Made by a program: the position numbers and the translations under genes. From positions 1-23,889 of the forward strand of contig CAAFQM010000231.1 in NCBI GenBank assembly GCA_900765105.1: DNA of 23,889 bases, given 5' to 3'. The notes beneath the pieces are model-generated. The model was not told the origin of the DNA and ran no database searches. It saw nothing but the letters and a program-made list of their open reading frames with translations. This stretch comes from an uncultured Faecalibacterium sp. Its GTDB lineage: Bacteria; Bacillota; Clostridia; Oscillospirales; Ruminococcaceae. Within the stretch, counting starts at the first letter, position 1. Each line of letters begins with the position of its first letter. Positions 6,046 to 13,800 of the stretch are shown piece after piece.

Positions 6046-6813
6046 TCAGACAGCACCGTAGATGCCGTGCACCGACACTTCGCCGGTAAACACATGCACT
6101 TCACCGCTGTCGGTGCGCACCACAAGGCGGCCTTCTTCGTCTACGTCTACGGCCTCGCCTGCCCCCTGCCCGCCGTCCGGCAGGTCAAAGGTGACCCGGC
6201 GGCCCAGATTGACGCAGGCGGCTTTGTACTCCTCCCGGAAGGGGGCAAAGCCGTCCCGGGCGAACACATACATATTGCGGTCGAAGCCGAAATCGGTCAG
6301 ACCTTCGGCCAGCCATGCCGGATCGGTGGAAAGGTCTACTTTTGCGCCCTGCAGTTCCAGCGAGGAGCCGTTGGGCAGGCCGGCGGCATCAAAGTAGCTC
6401 TGGGGCTGGGCCAGATTGATGCCGATGCCGCACAGGATGCCCCGGCCCTGCTGCTGATAGCCGTAGCTCACGCTCTCGCACAGGATACCAACGACCTTTT
6501 TGCCGTTGAGCAGAAGGTCGTTGGGCCATTTGATCTGGCAGTCCACGCCGTAACGCAGTTTCAGCTGGGTGCGCACGGCCAGACTGGCCAGCAGCGGCAG
6601 GGTGGCGGGCTGGGCCAGCGGTTCCCGGATGGCCACCGTATAATACAGGGCCTTGCCCTCGGCGTTCACCCAGCTGCGGCCCAGCCGTCCGCGGCCGGCG
6701 GTCTGGTTCTCGGTATACACCGCTCCCACCGGGCCGAACTCCTCAAAATGTTCTTTGGCGTAAGCGTTGGTGCTGCCGCATTCCGGCAGATAGCGCACCT
6801 CATTGATGCTCAT
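6046..6813 (-). CDS. birA: Biotin-[acetyl-CoA-carboxylase] ligase (no DNA-binding domain)
   Basis: A 255-residue cytosolic enzyme that activates biotin with ATP and attaches it to a lysine of biotin-dependent carboxylases. Signature motifs are STN at 14-16, the GRGRLGR biotinyl-AMP loop at 40-46, KWPNDL at 95-100 and KKVVGIL at 105-111. It starts directly at the catalytic domain and lacks the N-terminal winged helix of the E. coli-type bifunctional protein, so it is probably a ligase only and does not repress biotin genes. A C-terminal SH3-like domain occupies about 205-250. The ATG overlaps the stop of the metallophosphoesterase gene by four bases (ATGA), which indicates coupled translation. 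It is the last gene of its operon; no strong terminator is visible after it. Confidence 0.95.
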   Translation of the reverse strand: MSINEVRYLPECGSTNAYAKEHFEEFGPVGAVYTENQTAGRGRLGRSWVNAEGKALYYTVAIREPLAQPATLPLLASLAVRTQLKLRYGVDCQIKWPNDLLLNGKKVVGILCESVSYGYQQQGRGILCGIGINLAQPQSYFDAAGLPNGSSLELQGAKVDLSTDPAWLAEGLTDFGFDRNMYVFARDGFAPFREEYKAACVNLGRRVTFDLPDGGQGAGEAVDVDEEGRLVVRTDSGEVHVFTGEVSVHGIYGAV

Positions 6814-7301
6814 TGTTTGGGTACCTCTTTATGTTCATAGGCGGTCACTTTGCCTTCGTCCAGCGTCAGGATGCCGTAGGTGTCCGGCCCGGTGTAGCAC
6901 CGGCCGCAGGAGCCGGGGTTGAACAGGAACACCTTGCCCCGCTGCTCTGCATGGGGGATATGGGTGTGGCCGAACAGCGCCACTTCGGCACCCCGGGCAG
7001 CTGCAGCGTCATCCAGCGTATCCAGATCGTATTTTACACCGTACATATGACCATGCGTGTAAAAAATCACCACGCCGTCAAAGGCGGCCAGCCCGTCCAG
7101 CGGCTCAAGCGCGCCGTAATCGCAGTTGCCTGCCACGGAATAAGCCCGCAGCCTGGGGTACAGCGTCAGCGCCAGTTCCAGATCCCGCAGACCGTCGCCC
7201 AGAAAGATCAGGGCGTCGATGTTTTTGCTTTCCTTCATCAGGATGCGCTCAATGGCGGCGCGTCCGCCGTGGCTGTCGCTCAGAACCAGAAGTCTTGTCA
7301 C
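6810..7301 (-). CDS. YfcE/MJ0936-type metallophosphoesterase
   Basis: A 163-residue calcineurin-like phosphoesterase with all the two-metal-site motifs: D9-S-H11, GD36, GN59-C-D, H83 and GH112-T-H114. Small proteins of this family hydrolyse phosphodiesters in vitro, but their cellular substrate is usually unknown and cannot be inferred here. The start codon is GTG at 7301-7299, supported by GAGGAGG about nine bases upstream; no alternative ATG fits. It is third in the operon trmN6-rsmI-this gene-birA, 46 bp after rsmI and overlapping birA by four bases. The neighbours suggest housekeeping co-expression rather than a shared pathway. Confidence 0.92.
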   Translation of the reverse strand: MTRLLVLSDSHGGRAAIERILMKESKNIDALIFLGDGLRDLELALTLYPRLRAYSVAGNCDYGALEPLDGLAAFDGVVIFYTHGHMYGVKYDLDTLDDAAAARGAEVALFGHTHIPHAEQRGKVFLFNPGSCGRCYTGPDTYGILTLDEGKVTAYEHKEVPKQ

Positions 7302-7347
7302 AAAAGGGGTCCTCCTCTATTACCGTTTCCTTATCATTTCCCGGAAC

Positions 7348-8196
7348 TCATTCTTCCGCCTGCTGCAAAATCAGCAGCTGTTTGTATACTTCGCTCTTGG
7401 AGTAAGGGGTATCCTTGGCGGCCGCCTTGGCCGCTGCCGTGGGGCCGAAGCCCTGCCCGGTCAGTTCCAGCGCCCGCTGCGCTGCCTGCTCCAGCGTCAG
7501 CTCCTGCTCCGGGTCGGCGGATGCCGGTGCGCCGGCCATGACCAGCACATATTCGCCCCGCGGTTCGTTGGTCTTATAATGTTCCACCGCTTCCCCGAGG
7601 GTGGTTTTCCAGATGTCCTCGTGGAGCTTGGTCAGCTCACGGCACAGGGTGATGCTGCGGTCGGCGCCAAAGGCGGCGGTCAGGTCATCCAGTGTGGTGC
7701 GCAGCTTGTGGGGCGCTTCGTAGAAGATGGTGGTGCGCTTTTCCTGCAAAAGCTCTGCCAGACGTTCCTTTTTCTGCTTGCGGTTCACGGGCAGAAAGCC
7801 CTCGAACACCCAGCGGGAGGTGTCCTGCCCGGACACGGCCAGCGCCGTGACACAGGCAGAGGCGGCAGGTACCGGTACCACCTTGATGCCCAGCGCCAGC
7901 GCATCCCGCACGATGACCTCGCCCGGGTCGGATACGCAGGGCATTCCGGCGTCGCTGCACAGGGCGCAGCTCTCCCCTGCCTCGATGCGGCGCAGGATGG
8001 CGTCGCCCTTCTGCAGTGCGTGCTCATAATAACTGACCATCGGCTTTTTCAGCCCCAGATAGTTCAGCAGCTTCATGGTCACGCGGGTGTCCTCGGCGGC
8101 GATGAAATCCGCCGCGCCGAAGGTGGCCGCCACCCGGGGCGGCATATCGTCCAGATTGCCGATGGGCGTTGCCACGATATAAAGAGTTCCTGCCAT
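7348..8196 (-). CDS. rsmI: 16S rRNA (cytidine-1402-2'-O)-methyltransferase
   Basis: A 282-residue tetrapyrrole-methylase-fold enzyme that uses S-adenosylmethionine to methylate the 2'-hydroxyl of C1402 in the ribosomal decoding centre. Seen in the sequence: the N-terminal ATPIGNL (9-15), the AAEDTR segment at 33-38, the conserved SDAGMPCVSDPG (81-92) and the downstream FYEAPHKL. Length and start are normal for the family. GGGAGG sits seven bases before the ATG and overlaps the stop of trmN6, so the two genes are coupled. The trmN6-rsmI neighbourhood matches the yabB-rsmI arrangement of Bacillus, minus the small yazA gene. Confidence 0.96.
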   Translation of the reverse strand: MAGTLYIVATPIGNLDDMPPRVAATFGAADFIAAEDTRVTMKLLNYLGLKKPMVSYYEHALQKGDAILRRIEAGESCALCSDAGMPCVSDPGEVIVRDALALGIKVVPVPAASACVTALAVSGQDTSRWVFEGFLPVNRKQKKERLAELLQEKRTTIFYEAPHKLRTTLDDLTAAFGADRSITLCRELTKLHEDIWKTTLGEAVEHYKTNEPRGEYVLVMAGAPASADPEQELTLEQAAQRALELTGQGFGPTAAAKAAAKDTPYSKSEVYKQLLILQQAEE

Positions 8197-8199
8197 AGT

Positions 8200-8874
8200 T
8201 TACCTCCCGTAGAGCGCCGCTCCGGCGCTGATGAGCACATCCGGCTCTACCCGCAGGCCGGTCTTGCGGTTCTTCTGGGCTTCCACCAGAAACAGCCACG
8301 GCGCACCGTCGGCTTTGTTCTTCACAAAGGCCAGCCGCTTTGGTTCCAGCCGGTGGGCGCGCAGCACGGCCAGCACTTCGGCCAGCCGTTCGGGCCGGTG
8401 GCACATCGAAAACCGCCCGCCGTCCTTCAGCAGGCGGAACGCACAGGTGCACACATCGTCCAGCGTACAGGTGTTTTCGTGCCGGGCAAGGGCATGGGCT
8501 GCATTCTGGCTCTGCGGGCCGTCCGTAAAGTAGGGCGGATTGCACGCACACAGGTCGAAACTGCCCGCTCCCTCCCGGAAAGTGCGCAGGTCGGCGCAGA
8601 CGGGCATGATGTGTTCAAAGCCCTGCTCTTCCACGGCGGATGCCAGCAGAGCGCTGCCGTCCGGCTGCAGTTCCAGCCCGATGCAGGGGCCGCGGTGACC
8701 CCGGTCGTGCCATTCCAGCGCCACGATGCCGCAGCCAGAACACAGGTCGGCGGCTTTCTGGGCGCGTTTCGGCTCGCAGAAGCGGGCCAGCAGCAGCGCG
8801 TCCGACCCGAACCGATGGGCCGGCGTACAGTATACACTGGTTCTATTATACAAGACTTCAGTGGAATGTTCCAT
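8200..8874 (-). CDS. trmN6: tRNA1(Val) (adenine-37-N6)-methyltransferase-like protein
   Basis: A 224-residue class I SAM-dependent methyltransferase. The SAM-binding motif DLCSGCGIVAL is at 43-53, and the catalytic NPPY of amino-methyltransferases at 112-115. The short N-terminal segment with PAHRFGSDALLLA (18-30) is typical of the YfiC/YabB branch, which methylates adenine 37 of tRNA-Val in E. coli. The exact substrate in Firmicutes is less certain. I chose the ATG at 8874 because homologous sequence begins there. The ribosome site, GAGGAA, is about 14 bases away, so the start is less secure. The frame stays open upstream into the ferredoxin terminator but that part is not family-like. First gene of the operon. 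Confidence 0.88.
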   Translation of the reverse strand: MEHSTEVLYNRTSVYCTPAHRFGSDALLLARFCEPKRAQKAADLCSGCGIVALEWHDRGHRGPCIGLELQPDGSALLASAVEEQGFEHIMPVCADLRTFREGAGSFDLCACNPPYFTDGPQSQNAAHALARHENTCTLDDVCTCAFRLLKDGGRFSMCHRPERLAEVLAVLRAHRLEPKRLAFVKNKADGAPWLFLVEAQKNRKTGLRVEPDVLISAGAALYGR

Positions 8875-8938
8875 AGACAGTGTGCCGATTCCTCTCAGAA
8901 AAATAGCGGGAATTACTCCCCGAATTTGTGCAAAAACA

Positions 8939-8978
8939 AAAAGCAGCAGACCCGCTTTTGCACAGGTCTGCTGCTTTT
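8939..8978 (-). terminator. Terminator of the ferredoxin gene
   Basis: A perfect 14-bp stem (AAAAGCAGCAGACC at 8939-8952 with 8965-8978) is followed leftward by TTTTTGTTTTTGC. It lies 26 bp after the ferredoxin stop and before trmN6. The trmN6 operon therefore needs its own weak promoter in 8875-8938, which I could not identify, or read-through. Confidence 0.9.
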
Positions 8979-9004
8979 GATGCGTTATTCCGGCAATCCG
9001 CTGA

Positions 9005-9175
9005 TTATTCAGCAGTGATTGCACCAGTGGGGCAAGCGCCCTCGCAAGCGCCGCAATCGATGCAAGCGTCTGCGTTCACAACTGCAACGCCGTTCTCAAC
9101 GGCAACTGCACCAACCGGGCAAGCGCCCTCGCAAGCGCCGCAGCCAACACATGCGTCAGAAACCTTGTGTGCCAT
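9005..9175 (-). CDS. Small 2[4Fe-4S] ferredoxin
   Basis: A 56-residue clostridial-type ferredoxin, an electron carrier in the cytosol. Two complete CxxCxxCxxxCP motifs are present (Cys 9, 12, 15, 19 and 38, 41, 44, 48), each expected to hold one cluster with ligands swapped between halves. Length is standard. The ATG at 9175 is supported by AAGGAGAG nine bases upstream. The gene has its own promoter at 9276-9304 and a strong terminator, so it is monocistronic and likely highly expressed. It sits between ricT and the trmN6-rsmI operon, where Bacillus has yabA. The two halves share an identical 26-nt stretch, which shows the internal duplication at DNA level. Confidence 0.96.
   Translation of the reverse strand: MAHKVSDACVGCGACEGACPVGAVAVENGVAVVNADACIDCGACEGACPTGAITAE
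9030..9142 (-). repeat. Duplicated 26-nt block inside the ferredoxin gene
   Basis: Bases 9030-9055 and 9117-9142 are identical over 26 nt, 87 nt apart (29 codons). They encode the GACEGACP part of each cluster motif. Amino-acid constraint explains part of the match; identical synonymous bases suggest recent gene conversion or shared codon preference. Confidence 0.85.
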
Positions 9176-9275
9176 AATAAAACTCTCCTTTTTATCCCCG
9201 TGCCCGAAGTTATTATGAAGAGCCATGCAACGGCACGGTAGTGCACGCCTCTCCGGAAATTGTATCCTTGCCTGC

Positions 9276-9304
9276 ATTTTAACAAAGCAGGTGGGAAAAG
9301 GCAA
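9276..9304 (-). promoter_or_regulatory. Ferredoxin promoter
   Basis: Read leftward: TTGCCT, exactly 17 bases, then TAAAAT. The expected leader is about 95 nt. No operator is evident at the core elements. Confidence 0.55.
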
Positions 9305-9413
9305 GACTAACCGTGACCCGAAAAACACAAAAGTCTGTTTTTTGTTGGGTTGCACAAAAGCACAGGCTAACTTATGGACAAAATTGCAGGAGATTTTTAG
9401 CAAAAATCACGAA

Positions 9414-9443
9414 GAATGGTTAGTTTTACAATACTAACCATTC
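9414..9443. repeat. 11-bp perfect inverted repeat after ricT
   Basis: GAATGGTTAGT (9414-9424) and ACTAACCATTC (9433-9443) flank eight bases. It begins 18 bp after the ricT stop and read leftward is followed by TTCTTCGTGATTTTTG. It is either the ricT terminator, AT-rich with a poor U-tract, or an operator upstream of the ferredoxin promoter. Confidence 0.6.
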
Positions 9444-9461
9444 AAACACCCCTCTGCGGTG

Positions 9462-10415
9462 TTATTCCTTTTCAGGAGCGCGCTTTTTGGCGCAGCAGCC
9501 GCCTGTGCAGCGCTTTTCGCCGTCCTCGGAGGAAGCCACCACCGGGGCCGGATTGCGCACGCCGGAGTAATCGTCGTCCGGGTCCGGGCGGCGGGGGGCG
9601 CGCTTGCCGCCGCTGATATACTCACACACGCCCACTTTATAATACCGGGGCGACAGGCTTTCGGTGCCGCAGCGTACCCGCAGATAGCCGGAGACGGGGT
9701 TCACTTCCAGCACGGTACCAAGGCCGTCCGGAGTGCGGACGGTGCTGCCCACCATGGGCATGATGCTGTTCAGGTATTCGTAGGCGCTTTCCTCATAGGC
9801 AAGGCAGCACATCAGGCGGCCGCAGGCACCGCTGATCTTGGTGGGGTTCAGCGAAAGGCCCTGCTCTTTGGCCATCTTGATGGAAACGGGCTGGAAATCC
9901 TTGAGAAAACGGCTGCAGCAGAAGGGCTGGCCGCAGATGCCCAGACCGCCGATCATCTTGCTCTCGTCGCGCACGCCGATCTGGCGCAGCTCAATGCGGG
10001 TGTGGAAGATACCGGCCAGATCCTTGACCAGTTCGCGGAAGTCCACGCGGCCGTCGGCGGTGAAGTAGAACATGATCTTGGAGCGGTCGAGGGTATACTC
10101 GGCCTCCACCAGCTTCATTTCCAGACCGTGGCGGGCGATGCACTCCTGACAGGTGCGGTAGGCCCGTTTTTCGTCCTCACGGTTCTGGCGCATCCGGCGG
10201 ATATCCACGCTGTCGGCCATGCGGGTGATGGGCTTGAGCGCCTTGGGCACCGCCGTGTCGGGAATCTCTTTGACGCCCTGCACCACCTCGCCGCATTCCA
10301 CGCCGCGGGCGGTCTCCACGATGACATATTCGCCGGCTTTGATATCAGCCCCGGCGGGGTCGAAATAATAGCTTTTTCCGTTTTCCTTAAAACGGACCGA
10401 AATGACTTTTTTCAT
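9462..10415 (-). CDS. ricT: Ric complex subunit RicT (PSP1 domain, YaaT)
   Basis: A 317-residue cytosolic protein of the PSP1/YaaT family. In Bacillus, RicT works with RicA and RicF in a complex that carries [4Fe-4S] clusters and helps RNase Y mature mRNAs. Conserved cysteines are clear: C161 and C166-C167 in GICGQPFCCSRF, and C198 and C203-C204 in GACGRLMCCLAYE. The first 250 residues are family-like. The last 60 are a charged, Pro-rich extension ending in a second Cys cluster (CTGGCC near 303-308). GAGGAA precedes the ATG by about six bases. Its own promoter lies at 10482-10510. Neither ricA nor ricF is visible in the window. Confidence 0.95.
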   Translation of the reverse strand: MKKVISVRFKENGKSYYFDPAGADIKAGEYVIVETARGVECGEVVQGVKEIPDTAVPKALKPITRMADSVDIRRMRQNREDEKRAYRTCQECIARHGLEMKLVEAEYTLDRSKIMFYFTADGRVDFRELVKDLAGIFHTRIELRQIGVRDESKMIGGLGICGQPFCCSRFLKDFQPVSIKMAKEQGLSLNPTKISGACGRLMCCLAYEESAYEYLNSIMPMVGSTVRTPDGLGTVLEVNPVSGYLRVRCGTESLSPRYYKVGVCEYISGGKRAPRRPDPDDDYSGVRNPAPVVASSEDGEKRCTGGCCAKKRAPEKE

Positions 10416-10481
10416 AGTGTTCCTCGTTCAATATGTGAAGCAGCCCGCATCAAAAGGGCCTGCTGATCCATTCTGATGCCT

Positions 10482-10510
10482 AGTATACCATATTCAAAAG
10501 CACATTTCCA
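10482..10510 (-). promoter_or_regulatory. ricT promoter
   Basis: Read leftward: TGGAAA, 17 bases, then TATACT, with expected start near 10475. A T-rich stretch (TTTTTCTTTTTTGCG) lies immediately upstream of the -35 box and could act as an UP element. Confidence 0.5.
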
Positions 10511-10711
10511 CGCAAAAAAGAAAAAGCCCGCACTCTGTGCAGCACAAAAAGTTCCTGTCGGGTGCAACATTCCGGGCCGGTGGACCGTATTAAAAAGGGA
10601 AACTGACCGAATTCTGTCCCAACTGTGCAGCAGGAATGCGAAGGGCAGCAGCGCGAATTGTTAAAAATCCGCGAAACTCTCCGAAGAATCACAAAAGATT
10701 CGCCCTTTTGC
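10511..10711. other. Intergenic stretch between divergent ricT and RND gene
   Basis: I find no gene here. The region holds a T-rich tract read leftward at 10511-10524, weak paired segments around 10525-10560 (CCCG/CGGG with a small TGTG/CACA hairpin), and GAATC-acaaaa-GATTC at about 10686-10701. None is a convincing RNA gene or terminator. Confidence 0.4.
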
Positions 10712-10739
10712 TTGCAAGGCCGGGGCTTGTGTGTATAAT
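10712..10739 (+). promoter_or_regulatory. Promoter of the RND permease gene
   Basis: TTGCAA (10712-10717), a 16-base spacer and a perfect TATAAT (10734-10739). The expected leader is about 75 nt. A regulator gene is not adjacent. Confidence 0.6.
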
Positions 10740-10821
10740 GGAAACTATGAAAGTGTGTTATTCCCGCGTTGGGAAGGACTGCCCGGAGAACGCAGCCCGG
10801 ACAGAGAAACGGTAGGAAAAA

Positions 10822-13800
10822 ATGGAAAAATTCAGTGTCAAAAAACCATTCACGGTGCTGGTCGCTGTCGTGATGGTGCTGATCCTGGGCTTTGTGGCCA
10901 TCACGAAGATGCAGACGAATCTGCTGCCGGACGTCAGCACCCCCTATCTGATGGTGGTCACAGTGTATCCCGGTGCCAGCCCGGAGCGCGTGGAGAGTGA
11001 AGTTTCGGATGTTCTGCAAAACTCCCTCACGGTGCCCGGTGTGGAAAAGATCACGGCTACTTCAGCGGAAAACTACAGTCTGCTGCTGATGCAGTTCGCG
11101 GATGACACGGATATGAACAGCGCTCTGGTCAAGGTATCCAACAAGCTGGATCAGGCCAAGAGCGACCTGCCGAGCAGCTGCCTGACCCCTTCCATCATTG
11201 AGTACAGCCTGAACATGAACGCTTTCATGACCGTGGCTGTCAGCCGGGAAGGCAGCGATATCTACGATCTGTCGGATTTTGTCAAGAACACCATGGTGCC
11301 CTATGTTCAGCGCAAGGGCGGTGTATCCAGTGTTTCGGCCAACGGCCTTGTGGAAAAGCTGGTGCAGGTGCAGCTGAACCAGACCAAGATCGATGAGATC
11401 AACGCGAAGCTGCTGGAACTCATCGACACCCAGCTGTCGGCAGCCCGTGCCCAGCTGGACAGCGCCGAAGCGCAGATCGCTGCCGGACGCAAAGAATACG
11501 AAAAGCAGATGAAGAACTTCGGCAATACGGTGTCCAACTCGGTCATGGGCTCCATGAGCACCGAGGTGGGCGCTGCAGTGGAAGCGGTCAAGAATCAGGC
11601 GCAGGCTCTGCTGGAAAGCGTCAACAGTCTGATCGCCGTGGTCAAGGAGCCGGAGATCCAGCAGGCCCTGATCGAAGTGCGCGACGGCCTGCAGAAGGTT
11701 CTGGACAAGTTCAACCAGACCGGCATGCGGGATATCGACAGCCTGATCGATATCGTGGCCGAGCTGCGCAATATCACCGATAAGCTGACCTCTGCCCTTC
11801 AGAAACTGCAGGAGCGTATCAACACCGAGACCGGCTCCGAAGGCAGCACGGCAGAGGACCTTGTGGACGAAGTAAAGCTGCAGGCCAGCCTGAACACGGT
11901 TTACAACACGCTGGAAAACACCATCAAGGCCATGGACAATGTGCCCCAGCTGATGACCGAGTTTTCCAATGCGCTGGGCAATTTCTCCCAGCAGCAGCTC
12001 AACGCCTATATGCAGTTCACCGAAGCGCGTGAGATGCTGAACGAATACGAAAAGCAGCTGGAAAGCGCCAAGCAGGAATACGAGACGGCAAAAGCCAGCG
12101 CACTGGCGCAGGCCGACGTGGCAAAACAGCTGGATATCGACACCCTTGCAAAGCTGATCTATGCCCAGAACTTCTCCATGCCGGCAGGTTATGTGCAGGA
12201 CAAGGACGGCCAGTCGTGGCTGCTGAAGGTCGGCGAAGAGTACGACAGCGTGGAGGATATCGCCGGTGCCCTGCTGCTGCATGTGGACGGCTACGGCGAC
12301 GTGCGCCTGTCGGATGTTGCGGATGTAGAGGTCATCGACAACGCGGCCGACAGCTATACCCGCCTGAACGGCCAGCAGGCTTCTGTGCTGAAAATTTACA
12401 AGAACTCCAACTCCAGCGCCAGCGATGTTTCCGACAACTGTCTGTCGGCATTCAAGGAGCTGGAAGCCCAGTACGACGGCCTGCATGTGGTGGTGCTGTC
12501 CAATCAGGGCAACTATATCACGGTCATCATCCAGAGCATCCTCACCAGCATGGCTGTGGGCGCAGCGCTGGCTATTCTGGTGCTGGCCATCTTCCTCAAG
12601 GACATCAAGCCCACCCTCGTGGTCGGCATCAGCATCCCGCTGTCGGTGCTGTTTGCTGTGGTTCTGATGTACTTTACCGGTCTGGACATGAACGTCATGA
12701 CGCTGGCGGGCCTCTCCCTCGGCATCGGTATGCTGGTGGATAACTCGGTGGTCGTCATCGAAAACATCTACCGTCTGCGCAGCCGCGGTGTGCCCGCTGC
12801 CCGGGCTGCCGTGCAGGGCACAAAACAGGTTGGCATGTCCGTTGTGGCGTCTACCCTCACCTCGGTCTGCGTGTTCCTGCCGGTGGTGTTCTCGTCCAGT
12901 CTGGTGCGCAGCCTGATGCTGCCCATGTCCCTGTGCATCGGCTACTGCCTGATGGCTTCGCTGATCGTGGCTGTCACGGTGGTCCCGGCGGCTGCATCCA
13001 CTGTGCTGAAAAAGGCCGAACCCAAGCGTCTGGTCTGGTTTGAGAAAATTCAGGATAAGTATGCCCAGAGTCTGGACTGGTGCCTGAAGCACCGCGCCCT
13101 GCCGCTGATCGCAGCCGTGGCGCTGCTGGTATTCAGCGCCGCGCAGGTCATGTCCATGGGCATCGAACTGCTGCCCACCATCACCAGCAACGAAGCCACC
13201 ATTACCCTCTCCACCGACGACAGTCTGGACAAGGATGCTTCCTTTGCGGCTGCCGGCAAGGTGGTGGAAGCCGTCATGGCGGTGGACCATGTAAAAGAAG
13301 TTGGCATCACCACCGACACCAGCGTGGCCGGCATGGATATCAGCCAGCTGGGCCTGCCTTCGCAGATCACCGACCTGCTGAACGCAGCCAACAGCTACGG
13401 CAGCTATAAGATCAACGTGATGCTGGACGAAAGCCTTTCTTCGAAGGAGATCGAGAATGCCCGTCAGGCACTGGTCACGGCAGTGGATGGTGTGGAAAAC
13501 TGCACCGCTTCTGTGGAGATCGCCGGCATGACTGAAGAGCTGACCAGCCAGCTGTCCGGCGGCCTTTCGGTCAAGATCTACGGCGCTGACCACGATACTC
13601 TGACCAAGCTGTCCGAGAAGGTGGTGGAACTCGTCAACAACACCGATGGCTTTGCCAATGCAACCAATGGTCTGGGTGCGGGCGATGCTACCATCAACCT
13701 GAAGATCGACCGCGACAAGGTGCGCTCCTATGGCCTGACGGTCGCAGAGGTGTACCAGAAGATCGCGGCCAAGCTGACCACCACCACCACGGCCCAGACC

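Noticed and set aside
7219..9018. A 599-codon open frame (+) across the metallophosphoesterase, rsmI and trmN6 genes
   Set aside because: It crosses three well-supported minus-strand genes and an intrinsic terminator, and looks like no protein family.
9005..9403. A longer 132-residue version of the ferredoxin
   Set aside because: The extension covers the promoter and leader; the 56-residue form has a proper ribosome site and the standard length.
10511..10560. Terminator-like U-tract (-) upstream of ricT
   Set aside because: The pairing before the T-run is poor and no transcript source is evident. An AT-rich UP element for the ricT promoter is simpler.
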